Positions 61,973 to 64,000 of a stretch of 64,000 bases of DNA are shown here, piece by piece. Position 1 is the first letter of the stretch; each line of letters begins with the position of its first letter. The notes under the pieces are model-generated. The model saw only the letters and a program-made list of their open reading frames with translations. It searched no databases and was not told the DNA's origin. Position numbers and translations under genes: made by a program. The stretch comes from Pseudohongiella acticola (lineage in GTDB: Bacteria > Pseudomonadota > Gammaproteobacteria > Pseudomonadales > Pseudohongiellaceae), in NCBI RefSeq assembly GCF_001758195.1, contig NZ_MASR01000001.1, positions 1,364,001 to 1,428,000 on the forward strand. The letters are read 5' to 3'.

Positions 61973-63520
61973 ATGGCAAATTTCATTTGGAAAAATCGTC
62001 ACGGGCGCTATTATTTCCGCGTCCGGATTCCAGCACGCTACCTTGCCCACTTTGGCAATAGCTCAGAAGTGCGTAGTCCATTACATACTAGTGACAGGAC
62101 GACTGCCAAGCGATTGGCGAGGGCGTATATGGTCGCTTTCGATAATCAACTGAATGGACTCGATGAGATGAAAAAAACTCGCAACAAACCTCTGAGGACG
62201 GATTACACGGTTAGCTTCAATGTCACAAAGGACGACGAGTGGACACTGGACATCGACATGCCTGACGAAGAGCACACCAAGATGGGCGATGAGGCTGTAG
62301 CGAGAATAATCAAGTCCAACCTTGATGAGTTAGAACAACGAAGGGATGAGTCATACAGTGGTGAGAGATCTAATCCACGTCCGCTGCCCGGCCGCGCTGC
62401 GAGACTTCCACTCCTACGCGACGCAGTCGAGGACTACCTAAGCTGCAAAACCTGGGACAGCCAAACTACCAAAGTGCAACAAACAGCAACTCTCAGACTT
62501 CTGACAGATTTCTTTGGCGACCGCCCTATAGATGATATTAAGCGAAGCGAGGCCAACCTATTCGTTGAAAAGCTGTCTTTGCTGCCCCCTAGAATGCACG
62601 GCGTTAATTCGCCCTACAAAGCCCTCTCGATGCAAGAAGTGATCAAGCAACACAAAGGCGAAACCATATCTCCTAAGACCCAAAAAGACCACTTAACACG
62701 GACGAAGTCGTTCTTTACTTGGCTGTCACTCAGGTACGACGACCTGCCTGACAGCCCATTTAAAGACTTAAAGCTTAAAGACCGGCGTGTTGGCCGACGA
62801 AGGCACGCATTTTCAGACGACGATCTGATGCGGGTTTTCACAAGCTACCTCTACAACCAAGATCCGTGGCCAGCGCAAAAGCAAGGGAAAGAGCCATCCA
62901 AGTTCTGGATACCCCTCATACTTGCTTACACCGGCTGTCGACTAAACGAGGCCTGTCAACTATATGTAGACGACATAATTACAGACGCTCAGGGTAAGAC
63001 TGCTCATTTTTACTTGAACGAAGACCGACCCGATCAAAGCATAAAAGGTAGGCTCCCTCGCAACGTTCCAATTCACAAAGCACTAATCGATGCAGGGTTT
63101 CTAGAATATGTAGCTGCAATGCGCCGGAAAGCAGAGCCGCGCCTATTCCCCGAGCTTATATATACAGATAAAGGTGACGGATACGGCAAAGCTATCGGGG
63201 AATTCTGCCGAAGCTTCTTCAAGTCCTTAGGTGTGAAGGGTACTCCCCACTGCTTTAGGCATAATGTCGTTGAGCGGCTAACCAAAGCAAATGTCACTAA
63301 AGACCTCATCCAGTCCATAGTTGGGCATATTGGCCAAGGCAGCACCGATGTCACGGTGAAAAGTTATGGAGGTGGAGAGTTCGACTTCAAACAAAAGCTC
63401 ACGGCATTGCACAAACTTAGATACCCTTTTGACGACCTAGTGATCACATACGCTGATTTCGAGCAGCGGACCAAACGAGCATACCGCTTGAATTCACAGA
63501 AGCCTGGGAGTAGTCCGTAA
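61973..63520 (+). CDS. Tyrosine recombinase/integrase of a tRNA-Leu-associated island
   Basis: A 515-residue site-specific recombinase. The N-terminus (FIWKNRHGRYYFRVRIPARYL) is the small DNA-binding motif found in many island integrases. A core-binding domain follows (about 140-255, PLLRDAVEDYLSCKTWDSQTTKVQQTATLRLLTDFFGDRPIDDI). The catalytic domain has the first arginine in YTGCRLNEACQL, HCFRHNVVERL (His-x-x-Arg), GHIGQGS and the nucleophile tyrosine in VKSYGGGEF. Its base composition is more AT-rich than that of the neighbouring core genes. The start at 61973 is chosen; an ATG at 61949 is possible. Transcribed away from tRNA-Leu, it marks the left end of an integrated element extending past the window. 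Confidence 0.9.
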   Translation: MANFIWKNRHGRYYFRVRIPARYLAHFGNSSEVRSPLHTSDRTTAKRLARAYMVAFDNQLNGLDEMKKTRNKPLRTDYTVSFNVTKDDEWTLDIDMPDEEHTKMGDEAVARIIKSNLDELEQRRDESYSGERSNPRPLPGRAARLPLLRDAVEDYLSCKTWDSQTTKVQQTATLRLLTDFFGDRPIDDIKRSEANLFVEKLSLLPPRMHGVNSPYKALSMQEVIKQHKGETISPKTQKDHLTRTKSFFTWLSLRYDDLPDSPFKDLKLKDRRVGRRRHAFSDDDLMRVFTSYLYNQDPWPAQKQGKEPSKFWIPLILAYTGCRLNEACQLYVDDIITDAQGKTAHFYLNEDRPDQSIKGRLPRNVPIHKALIDAGFLEYVAAMRRKAEPRLFPELIYTDKGDGYGKAIGEFCRSFFKSLGVKGTPHCFRHNVVERLTKANVTKDLIQSIVGHIGQGSTDVTVKSYGGGEFDFKQKLTALHKLRYPFDDLVITYADFEQRTKRAYRLNSQKPGSSP

Positions 63521-63835
63521 TCATAGAATAATCTGGCCATGCTCCGAAAAACAGTATTCGGGCCGGACGATTTTTTGAGCTTCAAAGAGGCTCAGATCTC
63601 AGTTTTTTGGTTTTTCAGTGGAACGTAAAAGAGAAATTTCGTAGCTATTAATTAAATTAATATTATTGTTGCAATTATATTGTGACAACAGGCGCGCTGC
63701 CTTCAGCTAGAAGCTAGCACTCCATATCTACAACTAAGAAAGGCCGACGTTAAAATCTCGCCTCCCGCCTCTTTTTTCCCGCGATCCGCGCTGCTAGGAT
63801 AAAAGCCATGTTTGTATTTCACTGGTGAATAACCT
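63521..63835. other. 315-base AT-rich region after the integrase
   Basis: No gene seen. Around 63645-63685 is a very AT-rich stretch (TTAATTAAATTAATATTATTG). It may hold a promoter for the partial frame that follows, or recombination-protein sites of the island. No clear inverted repeat. Confidence 0.5.
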
Positions 63836-64000
63836 ATGCAGCTTCGACACGAAATCAGCCCATTTGACATACCTTCCGTACCGCCGATGTCATCTGGCTC
63901 GCCACGAAAAACCCGAAAAAAGGCCGCGGCAAAGAAACGCTACAAGCCAGTAAAATCCGGAACCTCAGCCAAATTCAGAGAAGCCCACGCAGTAGTTAAA
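63836..64000 (+). CDS. Partial open frame of the island, unrecognised (3' end outside window)
   Basis: The frame is open from an ATG at 63836 to the window edge: 55 codons beginning MQLRHEISPFDIPSVPPM. A highly basic run follows (RKTRKKAAAKKRYKPVKSG). No family was recognised. The basic stretch suggests nucleic-acid binding. Neither the ribosome site nor the length can be judged, so it may not be a gene. Confidence 0.35.
   Translation, partial: MQLRHEISPFDIPSVPPMSSGSPRKTRKKAAAKKRYKPVKSGTSAKFREAHAVVK

Noticed and set aside
1-64000. CRISPR array, rRNA genes, complete insertion sequences or replication origin
   Set aside because: No regularly spaced direct repeats, no rRNA-like stretches, no transposase genes and no DnaA-box cluster were noticed; dnaB alone does not indicate an origin.

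Overview
The window looks like the chromosome of a free-living, probably marine, aerobic gammaproteobacterium. The evidence is the gene content and order: rpsF-rpsR-(membrane protein)-rplI-dnaB-alr-radA, rnr-rlmB, a complete potFGHI operon, and the enterobacterial-type rRNA methylases RlmKL and RlmJ. There are also BCCT and SulP transporters, a TonB receptor and a PQQ dehydrogenase. Base composition is moderately GC-rich and coding is dense. The species cannot be named from the sequence alone.

Layout. 1-1.5 kb: the 3' part of a photoactive yellow protein (PYP) gene, directly followed by a small AMP-forming ligase that fits the p-coumaroyl-CoA ligase that activates the PYP chromophore. 1.6-9.6 kb: tRNA-Gly(CCC), an exported SAM-methyltransferase-like protein, a CocE-type hydrolase, a SulP transporter plus tandem universal stress protein, and a TonB-dependent receptor. 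9.6-19.5 kb: aroA, a CNNM/CBS protein, a DUF2061 protein with a possible Fur box, a Tat-exported amidohydrolase, a PQQ dehydrogenase, a GNAT-nitrilase fusion, a small secreted protein and rlmJ. 19.6-28.9 kb: potFGHI, rlmKL, a BCCT transporter and an Old Yellow Enzyme.

29-33.6 kb holds the most unusual locus. Three paralogous exported proteins have the full set of copper ligands expected of the PHM/DBM type-II copper monooxygenase fold (HH, H, HxH, M). They surround an exported redoxin-cytochrome c protein. Three of the four genes are followed by their own strong terminator, and two of the copper genes share an almost identical upstream module (a -35/-10 pair plus a 12-bp motif). From memory of the families, these domains occur elsewhere fused in one chain, so this looks like a split and amplified version.

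33.8-39.9 kb: an NfeD/slipin pair, a small exported lipase-like hydrolase and pyruvate phosphate dikinase. 39.9-41.3 kb: a small AT-richer cassette bounded by inverted repeats. It carries a microcin-like 72-residue peptide with a double-glycine-type leader and a four-helix membrane protein that could be its immunity factor. 41.4-51.5 kb: ornithine/lysine decarboxylase, then a signalling block (GGDEF-EAL, DUF599, chemoreceptor, GGDEF) and an ABC export pair. 51.5-61.7 kb: core replication, translation and RNA genes, with an unusual poly-Asp tail on S6 and a 173-residue basic tail on RNase R. 61.8-64 kb: tRNA-Leu(CAG) with a tyrosine recombinase next to its 3' end, marking the left end of an integrated island that continues past the window.

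Functions are inferred from translated motifs and remembered family patterns. No database search was run.
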